IMG/VR virus record: IMGVR_UViG_3300046557_000223 | Span: 1-44,467 of that record | Source: a virus | Strand: one strand, 5' to 3' | DNA: 44,467 nt | Shown here: piece by piece, positions 23,096 through 31,653 of the stretch | Layout: each line of letters starts with the position of its first letter | Numbering within the stretch: the stretch's first letter is position 1 | Position numbers and translations under genes: made by a program | The notes under the pieces: model-generated | Told to the model about the DNA's origin: nothing | Database searches by the model: none | Seen by the model: only the letters and a program-made list of their open reading frames with translations

Positions 23096-23706
23096 TCGTC
23101 GTCTGCATCGCTGGCGGCCCATCGCTGCTGCCAGAGGACGTCGAGTACTGCCAGGGTCGCGCTAGCGTGATGGTCGTCAACGATGGCTGTCGCGCGGCAC
23201 CCTGGGCCGATTGGATGTACGCCGCAGACTACGATTGGTGGCTCGCGACGGCGAATGGCGAGACGGTCCCGAATCATCGTTTGCCGTTCGCTGGCGAGCG
23301 CTGGACGTGCGACCCGGCTGTCGCGGAGCAGTTCGGCGCACGACTGGTGCCGCACGATCATACGGCGCGGTTCGCGGACCGGCGGCCCGGGCACGTATGG
23401 GGGTCGAACGGCGGAATAGAGGCGCTGATTCTGGCGCAGCAGTTCGAGCCCGACGCCGAGCGGTATGTACTACTCGGCTACGACATGGGCGGTAGCGGAC
23501 ATTGGTTCGGCGATCACCCGAGCGTCACGCGCACGCACCCGCATACAGGGCGCGAGTACACGGTGAATCTCGAACGAACGGCCGCAGCGGATTTCCCCGA
23601 GTGGTGCCGCGAGTTCGAGCAGATAGACGGTCGTCGGGTCGTGAACGCATCGCGCGTCACGGCGCTGACGTGTTTTCCACGAGTAGACCTGAGAGGGGTT
23701 CTATGA
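23092..23706 (+). CDS. MptE-like / 'norphogenetic' Rossmann-fold protein
   Basis: This 204-residue product starts at GTG 23092. It opens with a Rossmann-type strand and loop (VIVVCIAGGPSL), then VMVVNDGCRAAPWADWMYAADYDWW, and later VWGSNGGIEALILAQQF and RYVLLGYDMGG. It matches phage proteins often labelled norphogenetic and related to the MptE/DUF115 fold shared with sialyltransferase-like enzymes. It probably binds or transfers a nucleotide-linked group. It begins a four-gene cluster with a methyltransferase and a glycosyltransferase-like gene inside the tail module. Confidence 0.75.
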   Translation: MIVVCIAGGPSLLPEDVEYCQGRASVMVVNDGCRAAPWADWMYAADYDWWLATANGETVPNHRLPFAGERWTCDPAVAEQFGARLVPHDHTARFADRRPGHVWGSNGGIEALILAQQFEPDAERYVLLGYDMGGSGHWFGDHPSVTRTHPHTGREYTVNLERTAAADFPEWCREFEQIDGRRVVNASRVTALTCFPRVDLRGVL

Positions 23707-24353
23707 GACACGCCGCAATGAGTAACCCGGAACGATTGCAGAACATGCAGGCTGAAATCGACGCGCAGATGCCTGGCGCCGACGCTCAGCTCGACGCCGC
23801 GCGCACGGCCGAGCATAGGAAATATGCCGAGGCATACACGCACGACGGCTACCGCATGCACGGCGCGCGCATGGAGAATGCCGAAACGGACCTGCGCGCG
23901 CTGCCGTGCCGCGGATCGCTGCTCGACGTGGGATGCGGGCGTGGGCATATGCTCGACTTCGCCGAGATGCTCGGATTCGCGCCGGTCGTCGGCACTGAGG
24001 TAGTGCCGTATCTGCTGAACGGCGAGCGGATCATCCACGCCCAGGCGCACGACCTGCCGTTCCCGGCGCAGTCGTTTGACGTCGTGATTTCCAATGACGT
24101 AATCGAACATCTGCTGCCGGGCGACGACGAACTGATGTGCCGAGAGATGCGCCGTGTCGCGCGCCGTTTCCTGCTCATCACGGCGAACAACATGCCGTCG
24201 ACGCTCGCCGACGGCACCGACCTGCACATCAACAAACGGCCGTATCAGGAATGGGATTCGCTGTTCCGCGATTGGTTCTCGCCGGGCGTCGTGACCTGGA
24301 TTCACACGGCGGCCACGCACTCGACGGAGCGGTGGATGGTGGAGTTGCCATGA
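23703..24353 (+). CDS. SAM-dependent methyltransferase (class I)
   Basis: This 216-residue protein has motif I LLDVGCGRGHMLDF at about residues 73-86, an acidic post-I position after VVGTE, motif II-like FDVVISNDVIEHL (about 122-134), and REMRRVARRFLLIT. This is the Methyltransf_11/UbiE-type small-molecule or glycan methylase layout rather than a DNA methylase (no DPPY or NPPF). It starts at ATG 23703 with GAGAGGGG upstream and is coupled by ATGA on both sides to neighbouring cluster genes. It may methylate sugars on virion or host glycans. Confidence 0.88.
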   Translation: MRHAAMSNPERLQNMQAEIDAQMPGADAQLDAARTAEHRKYAEAYTHDGYRMHGARMENAETDLRALPCRGSLLDVGCGRGHMLDFAEMLGFAPVVGTEVVPYLLNGERIIHAQAHDLPFPAQSFDVVISNDVIEHLLPGDDELMCREMRRVARRFLLITANNMPSTLADGTDLHINKRPYQEWDSLFRDWFSPGVVTWIHTAATHSTERWMVELP

Positions 24354-24523
24354 ATAAGGCCCGGCTAAAGTCTGAGCTATCCAGGCGCGCATTCGTTAGC
24401 CAGGAGCGGGGGCCGACCTTCCCGCGACCTATCCTTTGCCGGTGCCGTCTGGCAGGGATTGCTCTATTAACGTCGGTTACCGGCCGAATGCCACCGTCCG
24501 GGCTTATGGCGGATCATACATGA
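24350..24523 (+). CDS. 57-residue linker ORF between methyltransferase and glycosyltransferase
   Basis: The frame has ATGA overlaps at both ends (24350-24353 and 24520-24523), which argues that it is translated as a coupled gene. The product is basic (MNKARLKSELSRRAF) and later Cys/Pro-rich. A second frame over 24400-24519 (DCSINVGYRPNATVRAYGGS) runs without stop into the next gene. A -1 shift near 24408-24420 would therefore join this N-terminus to the glycosyltransferase. No family recognised. Confidence 0.4.
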   Translation: MNKARLKSELSRRAFVSQERGPTFPRPILCRCRLAGIALLTSVTGRMPPSGLMADHT

Positions 24524-25320
24524 TGCGCGTCGGAATTGTCGCATGCCAGATGCAACACCAGCAGGAGCACGCCGAGGCGCTATCCGCGGGCCTGGGCGCT
24601 CACGGCATCGCATCGACCATCTATGGCGAAGGCCAGACGCCCAGTGAGCCTGTAGCGGCCTGCTGGGGCTGGCGGCTGGGGTCGCGGATGCGCGGCGGCG
24701 GTCGCGACGTGCTCGTGATGGAACGCGGGTACATCGGCGACCGCATGCGGTTCGCGTCGATCGGCTGGAACGGGCTCAACGGGCGAGCGTGTTTCCCGCG
24801 GTTCGTTGATTCGGCGCGGCTCGATCCGGCGCTGCTGAAACCGTGGAATCCGGCAGGGTCGTATGTGCTGCTGATCGGCCAGTGCGACGGCGACATGTCG
24901 ATTGCTGACGTCGATATTCGGGCGTGGTATCGCGACGCGGCCGTGGCGATTGAGGATCGGTTTGGGCTGCCGGTGAAGTTCCGGCCTCACCCGGACAATG
25001 GTGAGAGGTTTCGCGTGGAACGCACCTCAGAAAGTGAGGGAAATCTGCAGGATGCAATGCGTTCTTCAAGTCTAGTCGTGACGTACAATTCAAACGCCGG
25101 CGTCGACGCCATGATGGCCGGCAAGCCTACGGTCGCCATGGACTACGGCTCGATGGCCTGGGAAGTCGCCGCGCACTCGCTCTACATCCCGGCCGAGCCG
25201 CAAGACCGCCGGCAGTGGGCCGAACGGCTCGCGAGCCGGCAATGGACGCTTGACGAAATTCGGAGCGGCGCCGCACTGGTGCCGCACCTTGACATGTTCC
25301 GCCGCGCAAAGGCGGCGTAA
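24520..25320 (+). CDS. Glycosyltransferase-like protein
   Basis: This 266-residue protein (MMRVGIVACQ start, first Rossmann strand) has a GT-B look. The second half has PVKFRPHPDNGERF, LQDAMRSSSLVVTYNSNAGVDAMMAGKPTVAMDYGSMAWEVA (about 170-225) and a C-terminal helix region. The 'HP...A...V.....S....A...G.P.' pattern is typical of nucleotide-sugar binding domains in capsule and teichoic-type transferases. With the adjacent methyltransferase and MptE-like gene it probably modifies a glycan, either on the virion or on the host surface. A terminator follows at 25327. Confidence 0.7.
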   Translation: MMRVGIVACQMQHQQEHAEALSAGLGAHGIASTIYGEGQTPSEPVAACWGWRLGSRMRGGGRDVLVMERGYIGDRMRFASIGWNGLNGRACFPRFVDSARLDPALLKPWNPAGSYVLLIGQCDGDMSIADVDIRAWYRDAAVAIEDRFGLPVKFRPHPDNGERFRVERTSESEGNLQDAMRSSSLVVTYNSNAGVDAMMAGKPTVAMDYGSMAWEVAAHSLYIPAEPQDRRQWAERLASRQWTLDEIRSGAALVPHLDMFRRAKAA

Positions 25321-25326
25321 TCAACG

Positions 25327-25346
25327 CCGGCCTCGCGCCGGTTTTT
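25327..25346 (+). terminator. Intrinsic terminator before the tail tube gene
   Basis: CCGGC / GCCGG (25327-25331 and 25337-25341) with a CTCGC loop is followed directly by TTTTT. It is short but well formed, and lies between the glycosyltransferase-like gene and the tail tube gene. Confidence 0.65.
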
Positions 25347-25368
25347 CCAACCCGTGAGGTAATTTCCA

Positions 25369-25905
25369 ATGACCACTTCCGTTAGCACTGTAGGCACCAA
25401 GGTCTACGTGATGGACACCACGGTGTCGCCTCACGTCGTACTCCCCTGCGATCAGCTCAAGGGCTTCGCGCCACTGGGTGGACCGCGCAAGAAAATCGAT
25501 ACCTCGAACATGGACGATGCCGGCGCCGATAGTTTGGCCGGCGGACGTTCGGCTCCCGGCGAATCGAGTGGTGAGGTCGTCTTCAATCCGAAGAATACGA
25601 ATCACCAGAAACTCATCAAGCTGTTTAAGGCGCAGTGCAATGCCACGACTGCCGCGCTGACACAGTTCTACGTCGGCAACAGCGACGCCACGAACGCGCC
25701 GACGGTCGTTGCTGGTGCGCTGCAGCCGGCACAGACCGCAACGCCGAAGAAATGGGCGCGCACCGGGTTCCTGCAGGATTGCTATATCTCGGACTTCCAA
25801 ATCAAATACGCCGACAACGAAGTGATCCGCGCCGATCTGAAAGTGCAGGGCTCGGGCTTCCCGGTCCTGTCAGTCAAGGGCGAGGTCATCGCCAACACGT
25901 ACTAA
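25369..25905 (+). CDS. Major tail (tube) protein
   Basis: The 178-residue product has a GTGAGGTAA ribosome site. Features of siphovirus tube proteins are visible: an early strand GTKVYVMDTT, a central PGESSGEVVFNPKNTNHQKLIKLFKAQ and CYISDFQIKYADNEVIRADLKVQGSGFPVLS, the 'D..I......D.....T...V.G.p' style end. It is followed by the frameshifting chaperone genes and tape measure, the standard order. It forms the tail tube. Confidence 0.85.
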   Translation: MTTSVSTVGTKVYVMDTTVSPHVVLPCDQLKGFAPLGGPRKKIDTSNMDDAGADSLAGGRSAPGESSGEVVFNPKNTNHQKLIKLFKAQCNATTAALTQFYVGNSDATNAPTVVAGALQPAQTATPKKWARTGFLQDCYISDFQIKYADNEVIRADLKVQGSGFPVLSVKGEVIANTY

Positions 25906-26012
25906 CCCACGCCCACGCCTGAACGAATCTGATCGGCGGCGCGCGCGGCTCGCGGCGTGGCGGGCACCCTCTCGGGCGCGTCGCCGGTCAGACCTACCTA
26001 AGAGGGTATCCC

Positions 26013-26387
26013 ATGAGTATCGATCTGGTTCCTATCGCGTACAAAAACGACGCCGGTGTCGACGTCACGGATATGGCGCATTTGAAGCGCGCGCCGTATC
26101 GCAAGCGCATCGCCATGTTCGCCGCGGCAAAGGGCGAACTAAAGACGTTCGAGTGGGAGCACATCCCCGAAATCCGCAAGGCGGAATTCATCGTTGCAAT
26201 GATTGCCGCGACCGTGCGCACGCAGGACGGTTTCGCCGCGGTCAAACCCGAAGACGTTGACGATTGGGCCGATGCTAAGCGCGACGCCTACTTCGGCGCG
26301 TGCATGAAAGCGAACACGCCGAACGTCACCGCACCGGTGGAGGACGTCGCAAAAAACTCTTCCTCGACCCCGAACGTCACGACTTAG
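26013..26387 (+). CDS. Tail assembly chaperone, short form (gpG-like)
   Basis: This 124-residue acidic, helical protein contains a -1 slippery heptamer 11 codons before its stop (see 26351). The C-terminal residues after the slip site are used only by the short form. Tail chaperones of this class coat the tape measure protein during tail assembly and are not in the virion. A 107-bp gap with GC-rich inverted repeats precedes the gene and a modest GAGGG ribosome site is present. Confidence 0.85.
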   Translation: MSIDLVPIAYKNDAGVDVTDMAHLKRAPYRKRIAMFAAAKGELKTFEWEHIPEIRKAEFIVAMIAATVRTQDGFAAVKPEDVDDWADAKRDAYFGACMKANTPNVTAPVEDVAKNSSSTPNVTT

Positions 26388-26587
26388 TAGCGATCGCGGT
26401 CGAACTCGGGATGCTGCCCGAGACGCTGGAAGAAAACTGCTCTGACTACGGCCTGCAAGAACTGCGGGCCTTTTTCATGCTGAAAAACGAGAAAAGCGAA
26501 CTCGTCGAGAACCTGAAAAACGAACGCGCGCGGCTGATCGCAGAGCAACGCAAAGATGATCCTGATTGGAACGGGCCGGAGTCGTAA
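26013..26587 (+). CDS. Tail assembly chaperone, -1 frameshift fusion (gpGT-like)
   Basis: Reading 115 codons in the first frame, slipping one base back at A AAA AAC (26351-26357) and continuing at CTC 26357 gives a 191-residue fusion. The added 76 residues begin LFLDPERHDLVAIAVELGML and are helical and charged. The second frame has no good start of its own. This is the G/GT arrangement known across long-tailed phages, where the ratio of short to fused form matters for tail length and assembly. Confidence 0.88.
26351..26357 (+). promoter_or_regulatory. Programmed -1 ribosomal frameshift site
   Basis: AAAAAAC in the zero frame reads A AAA AAC, the canonical X XXY YYZ slippery motif, with both tRNAs able to re-pair after slipping. 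TCGACC (26364-26369) can pair with GGTCGA (26398-26403), giving a possible stimulatory stem 6 bases downstream. Confidence 0.88.
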
Positions 26588-26590
26588 GCA

Positions 26591-29500
26591 GTGAATGACG
26601 TCGATGTAACTATAGGCGTAACCGCTGACCAATTGACTGCAGGCATGGGTGCCGCGACGAACACTGTCGTCGCTGGCACCGCTGAAATGACGGCTGCCGT
26701 CAATGCGTTCGGTGAGACTGCCGCGCAGCAGGCGGCGCGTATCCGCGACATGGTTGCGGCGTCTAAGCTGCAGGCCGCCGCGAACGCCGAGGTATCGGAA
26801 AGTCAACGCTCGCTCGCGGAGCGCGCCGGAAAGGCTACGACGGCCACCGTAGCGCAGACAGCAGCGATTCGCGCTCAGATCGCCGCGCAAGAAGCGCAGA
26901 TGGTGCCGATCGCTGCGTTCGTTGGTGCCGAGCAGAACGCCGCCGCAGGAGCCGCCGCGCTTGCCGGTGCTGCAGCTGGCACAAATACCGCGTTGGGACA
27001 AACGGCAGTAATCAGCGGCGGCGTCGCGCGCGAACTCGGCGTTCTGACCGGCGAGGCAATGCGCGGAAACTTTACGCGCATGGAGGGCTCAGCGATCACC
27101 CTTGCGAACCGCATGGGGCTGATGCAGAAGGTTTTCAGCAGTACCGGATTGACTATTGCCGGATTTGCTGCGGCTGGTGCGCTGGTCGTCGACTGGATGG
27201 TGCATGGCGCCATGGAAGCGTCGGCACTCAACAAGGAGATCATCGCGACCGGCAACTTCGCCGGAGTGACCGCATCCTCGGTCGAACTCATGTCGCGTGC
27301 AATGGTCGGCGGCGCAACGTCGCTCACCACGGCCAAGGATGCAATGACGCAGTTGATCGCGTCCGGCAAGTTCAGCTCCGACGAAATCGCCAAGGTCGGG
27401 CAAGCGACCGTCGACATGTCGGCCGTCACCGGCAAGTCGATCAAGGAAGTCGTCGCCGATTTCGAGGAAATCCAAAAGTCGCCCGTTGACGCGACGATCA
27501 AGCTCAACAATCAATATCATTTCCTCACGGAAGCAATTCTCGACCAGATCGAGGCGTTGCACCGTGAGGGCGACGATATCGACGCCGCGAAAGTCGCCAT
27601 GGATGCGCTCGGCGCGGTCATGCATACGCGCGCGCAGCAGATCCTCGACGATGCGGGTTACGTCGAGCAGGCCATTCAGCGATGGTCACGCGGATTCGCC
27701 AATATCAAGGGTTTTGTTTTCGATTGGGGCAAGCCGGCAACTGACCTTGACAAATTCGATTCTGCGCTAACGAATTATCAGCGAGATTTACTCGCGTATC
27801 AGCGCGAGATTGCCGTTGCTGGCGATCAGAACTCTACGATGTTCGTGCAATGGCGCGCGAAATTGCAGCAAGAATTCACGGCTGTAACCGCGCTGAAGCA
27901 GGCCTATCAGGACAAAAACAAAGCCGCCGCCGATCAGGGCGCCGCTCAACAGCAGCTCGCAATCACCCTGCAGGATGCTGCGGCGTTCGACAAGCTTGCG
28001 CAGTCCCTCGCGAAACAGGGTGCCTCATATCTCAGCACGCACCTTGCCGCCGTTCAATTCCAGATCGATCAGCGCGTGGCCGCCGAGTCGGCCGGGCTTA
28101 CGGCGACTCAGATCGATGTGTTGCGCGACCGCATTACCAAACAGGCGCAGGCATCCATCGATAACGCGATGGTGCTGGACGGCGAGAAGAAAGCCCACCA
28201 AGACGCCGCCGCCGCCGCGCGCGATCAGGCCGCCGCCCTGGCGTTCGCAGAGCAGCAAGCCCGCATGTCCGCCAAGGGCATGCAGGAATTGCAGACGATC
28301 AATGATTCGTTTGCCGGCAAGGTCGGCGACGACTACGCAAAGGCGTGGGCAACCTATGAGGGAGAAGTCTCAAAGGTCGTCGATGCCTACAACAAGGCAG
28401 TCGTTGTCACCAAAGATATCGATCAGGCCGAAACGCTCATGGCTCAAGCCATGGCGTCGGCAAGCGAGCAATATCATCGCCGCCTCGACGTACTCAACGC
28501 ATTACACAGCGTTGAGATGCAGTCAGGGGATGCCGTCCAGCAACTAATCAACAAGTACAAGGAGGAAGATTCGGACCTCGGCGTCAATGCCGGCGCGCAT
28601 CAGCTTGAGATCGAGAAACTCGCCGCAGAAAAACAGATGCGCGAGGCGGTTATTGCTGCAGTCAAGGCCGGCCATCCAGAGTATGCCGCACAACTAGACG
28701 ACCTCATGAAAGAGGCCGATGCGCATGTCGAAAACACCGCGCGCATTAAAGAAAACGAAGCCGTAATGAAAATGTGGCAGGGCGTCGCGACGTCCGCCTT
28801 CGATTCTGTTTTCAACACCCTCAACAAGGATATCGTCGAGGGCGGCAACGTAATGAAGGATTTGGAGAACGTCGCCAAGCAGGTCGTTGAGTCGATTCTG
28901 TTCACGTTCGAGAAGTTGGCGATCATCAACCCGCTTCTCAATCAGATTTTCGGATTGTCCGGTTCATCGCTGCTGCCCACGTTGTTCAACACGGCTGGCG
29001 GGGCTGCTGCAGGCGGCGGCGGCCCGAATCTCCTAGCGATGCTCGGCGGCGGCGCGAACGCCGGTAGCTCGTGGCTCGGCTCGCTGTTCGGTGGCGGCTC
29101 CGGTGCGTTCGCCGGTTCGGCAGCCGGCGCAACTGGCAGCGCGGGTGCGGCGGCGTTCAACGGCTCATCGGCCGGTGCGGCTGGCGGCATCCAGATCGGC
29201 GGTGTCGGCCTCGGCACGATCGTCGGCGTCGCGGGCGGTATCCTGGCCGGCTACAACGAGTTCAAGGCGGCCGGCGGCGGCGCGGGCGGGGTAGCGGGGG
29301 GCATCGCCTACGGCGTCGGCACGTACGCGCTGGCGGGCGCTGGCGCGGCGGCCTTGTCCGGCGGCTTGGCGGCTGGACTGGCGGCAATCCCGGTCGTCGG
29401 CTGGATCGCGCTCGCCGCGATGGCGCTGAACGCGATCACCGGCGGCGGCCTGTTCGGCACCGCTGCGAAGCCGATCGGCAGCGAGACGAACGTCAATATC

Positions 29501-31246
29501 GGTCAGGGCGGCGCATCGATCACGCAGGCGATCGACGAGAAGGGCAAGAAGGCGCTGTTCGGCGGCTCGTATTGGAAGACCGTTGACGTCAAGGTCGATC
29601 AGAAAACGCAGGATGCGATCGCGGCGTTTTTCTCCGGCGTCAGTCAAGCGGCGGTCGCCGAGGCAACGGCGTTCGGCGTAGACACGGCAACGATCGTTAC
29701 CGGCTCGTTTCACGAGACGTTCGACAAAGCCGGGAAGATGCTCACGCAGACGTCGACCGTCCTCGGGCAGAAATACACGGAGTCGATTCAAGATTTCCAG
29801 ACGCGCATCATGGCGGACACGCTGCTCGCCAACATGGGCGACGCGTCGGCCGAGGCGCAGGCCATCGCGCAGCAATGGCAGTCGACTGCGAACGATCTGA
29901 TGGCCGGCGCGCAGTTCCTTGCGCAGGCCGAGTTGGATATTCACCAGGGCCATGCGCTCGCGGCCGACGACACGCTCACGCAGCTGACGAAGTTCGTCCA
30001 GGGCATGGAAGCGCAGGGCGAGACGCTGATCCAGACTTACGTGCGGCTGTCGCAGGAGACGTCGACCGTCGAAACGACGCTCGCGCGGCTCGGGCTCAGT
30101 ACCGGGAAGACCGGCGAGGCGCTGGTCAAGTTCGACGACGACATGGTGAAGGCTGCGGGATCGCTGCAGAATCTCACGTCATTGTGGAACACCTATTTTT
30201 CGGAGTACTACACGCAAGCCGAGCAGCAGGCGATGGCGCAGAAAGACGTGACAGGCATGCTCACGTCGCTGGGGCTCGACCCGTCGATATCCGAGTCCGA
30301 TTTCCGCAAGGCGTTCGAGGCCGCGCTGCCGACGCTCACGCCCGCGCAGGTCGTGCAGTGGCTGGCAGCCGGCGCCGCGCTGCACTCGTTTGACCAGGCC
30401 ATGCAGCAGACGACCGACGCGGCCAACAAAGCCGCGCAGGACGGCGCTACGGCGTTCCAGTCGTTCATGGACAAGATCGTCCAGGGCGTGCAGCAGGCCG
30501 AGCAGGAAGCTGGCCAGATCGCGGCGAAGCTGTTTGGCACGCCGATTGACCAGCTCAAGGCGAAGCTTGCCGATGCGCAAGGGCATGCGGCGGCTGGCGG
30601 ACCGGCTGAGACGTATTGGCTGAATCAGGCGGCCGCGCTGCAGAAACAGATCGACTCGGCGACCGCGCAGCAGACGGCGGCTCAGCGGCTCGGCGATGCG
30701 ACGACGCTGCTGAAAGACCTCAGCGTGATCGGCGAATTCGCTGGCGGCTCACTCGCGGACCTCGCGGCGAAGTACGGGTTTACGACGCAGCAGCTCGCGA
30801 CCGAACTCGGCGTCTCGAACGATCAGCTGCAGGGGATGTTCGATCAGCAGGAGAAGGCGGCGCGTGCGCAGATCGATCTCGTCGCGTCGGCGAAGGCCAC
30901 GAACGAACTGCTCGCCGATATTTTCGCGACGCTGAACGGCCAGACGGCGCCGTACTCTGCGGGCGATATCTACGCCGACAACAACGCGGGATCTTCGTCG
31001 CGGTCGGTCGGTCGCGGCAAGGGTGGCTCACCGATCCATATCGGCGGCGGACCGGTCAGCGATTCGACTGACGTCGTGACGGCCGTGAAGTCGGGCGCGA
31101 CGCAGCAGTCGAGCGACACGCAGGCGCTACTGAAAGCGACGCTCGAACAAAACGACTTGCTGCGGCAGATGCTGCAGCGTTTTGGCGGCGGCCCTGGCGT
31201 TGGTCCGCGAACGGGACTTGGCCGTGTTCCTGCTTACTCGCCGTGA
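26591..31246 (+). CDS. Tail tape measure protein
   Basis: At 1551 residues this is the longest gene, starting at GTG 26591 four bases after the chaperone fusion. It is mostly alpha-helical and Ala/Gln-rich, with a prophage tail-length domain near the N-terminus (LTGEAMRGNFTRMEGSAITLANRMG; AMVGGATSLTTAKDAM) and a hydrophobic Gly/Ala-rich block at about 790-960 that could insert in membranes. Long coiled-coil stretches follow. It sets tail length and probably helps DNA entry. At about 1.5 angstrom per residue the length would correspond to a tail in the low hundreds of nanometres. No lysozyme or peptidase motif was seen. Confidence 0.95.
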   Translation: MNDVDVTIGVTADQLTAGMGAATNTVVAGTAEMTAAVNAFGETAAQQAARIRDMVAASKLQAAANAEVSESQRSLAERAGKATTATVAQTAAIRAQIAAQEAQMVPIAAFVGAEQNAAAGAAALAGAAAGTNTALGQTAVISGGVARELGVLTGEAMRGNFTRMEGSAITLANRMGLMQKVFSSTGLTIAGFAAAGALVVDWMVHGAMEASALNKEIIATGNFAGVTASSVELMSRAMVGGATSLTTAKDAMTQLIASGKFSSDEIAKVGQATVDMSAVTGKSIKEVVADFEEIQKSPVDATIKLNNQYHFLTEAILDQIEALHREGDDIDAAKVAMDALGAVMHTRAQQILDDAGYVEQAIQRWSRGFANIKGFVFDWGKPATDLDKFDSALTNYQRDLLAYQREIAVAGDQNSTMFVQWRAKLQQEFTAVTALKQAYQDKNKAAADQGAAQQQLAITLQDAAAFDKLAQSLAKQGASYLSTHLAAVQFQIDQRVAAESAGLTATQIDVLRDRITKQAQASIDNAMVLDGEKKAHQDAAAAARDQAAALAFAEQQARMSAKGMQELQTINDSFAGKVGDDYAKAWATYEGEVSKVVDAYNKAVVVTKDIDQAETLMAQAMASASEQYHRRLDVLNALHSVEMQSGDAVQQLINKYKEEDSDLGVNAGAHQLEIEKLAAEKQMREAVIAAVKAGHPEYAAQLDDLMKEADAHVENTARIKENEAVMKMWQGVATSAFDSVFNTLNKDIVEGGNVMKDLENVAKQVVESILFTFEKLAIINPLLNQIFGLSGSSLLPTLFNTAGGAAAGGGGPNLLAMLGGGANAGSSWLGSLFGGGSGAFAGSAAGATGSAGAAAFNGSSAGAAGGIQIGGVGLGTIVGVAGGILAGYNEFKAAGGGAGGVAGGIAYGVGTYALAGAGAAALSGGLAAGLAAIPVVGWIALAAMALNAITGGGLFGTAAKPIGSETNVNIGQGGASITQAIDEKGKKALFGGSYWKTVDVKVDQKTQDAIAAFFSGVSQAAVAEATAFGVDTATIVTGSFHETFDKAGKMLTQTSTVLGQKYTESIQDFQTRIMADTLLANMGDASAEAQAIAQQWQSTANDLMAGAQFLAQAELDIHQGHALAADDTLTQLTKFVQGMEAQGETLIQTYVRLSQETSTVETTLARLGLSTGKTGEALVKFDDDMVKAAGSLQNLTSLWNTYFSEYYTQAEQQAMAQKDVTGMLTSLGLDPSISESDFRKAFEAALPTLTPAQVVQWLAAGAALHSFDQAMQQTTDAANKAAQDGATAFQSFMDKIVQGVQQAEQEAGQIAAKLFGTPIDQLKAKLADAQGHAAAGGPAETYWLNQAAALQKQIDSATAQQTAAQRLGDATTLLKDLSVIGEFAGGSLADLAAKYGFTTQQLATELGVSNDQLQGMFDQQEKAARAQIDLVASAKATNELLADIFATLNGQTAPYSAGDIYADNNAGSSSRSVGRGKGGSPIHIGGGPVSDSTDVVTAVKSGATQQSSDTQALLKATLEQNDLLRQMLQRFGGGPGVGPRTGLGRVPAYSP

Positions 31247-31649
31247 TTTTCTCGTCTGGATTGCCTCAGCTATGAGCGGACCTCGCAACGCTATTCTCGC
31301 GCGCATTGGGAACCAGATGCGCATTGTTGGTTCGCCGCCGGTGGGACGGTCTGGTGTAGCGTATTCGTTCACATTCACTGGCGTAGGTGGGCAAGCGCCG
31401 TATACGTGGAGTATCAAGCCGGAGGGCGAGCTAGCATTCTGGCCGCCAGGAATATCGGCTACGAATGATACGATCAGCGGCACGACGACCGGCGAGACTG
31501 AAACGGCGTTTCGCGTGACGCTGACGGATTCGGTGCGCAACCAGATTTCAGCATTGTATACATTGGTATTTGCAGCGCCAGCAACGGCGGTTGTTTTCTC
31601 TGGCGATCCATGCCTGTTCAACGGCGTGACAGTTACCTTCGGGAGTTAG
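31224..31649 (+). CDS. Ig-like (He_PIG-type) tail-associated protein
   Basis: The main body (about residues 25-125 from this start) is a putative Ig domain: PYSFTF-type strand, GQAPYTWSIKPEGELAFWPPGIS, TISGTTTGETETAFRVTLTDS. The start is uncertain: GTG 31224 (overlapping the tape measure by 23 bases) gives 141 residues, while ATG 31272 gives a shorter protein beginning MSGPRNAIL. Neither has a strong ribosome site. Ig-like domains on tails often give weak carbohydrate or surface binding. Context is tail tip. Confidence 0.65.
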   Translation: MFLLTRRDFLVWIASAMSGPRNAILARIGNQMRIVGSPPVGRSGVAYSFTFTGVGGQAPYTWSIKPEGELAFWPPGISATNDTISGTTTGETETAFRVTLTDSVRNQISALYTLVFAAPATAVVFSGDPCLFNGVTVTFGS

Positions 31650-31653
31650 AAAA

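Noticed and set aside
25906-26012. Regulatory hairpin in the gap before the tail chaperone gene
   Set aside because: The stretch is GC-rich with several weak self-complementary pieces but no defined stem followed by a T-run and no promoter-like pair.
31224-31280. Twin-arginine (Tat)-like motif TRRDFLVW at the start of the Ig-like protein
   Set aside because: The hydrophobic segment after RR is only about nine residues and no cleavage site follows; the start codon itself is uncertain.
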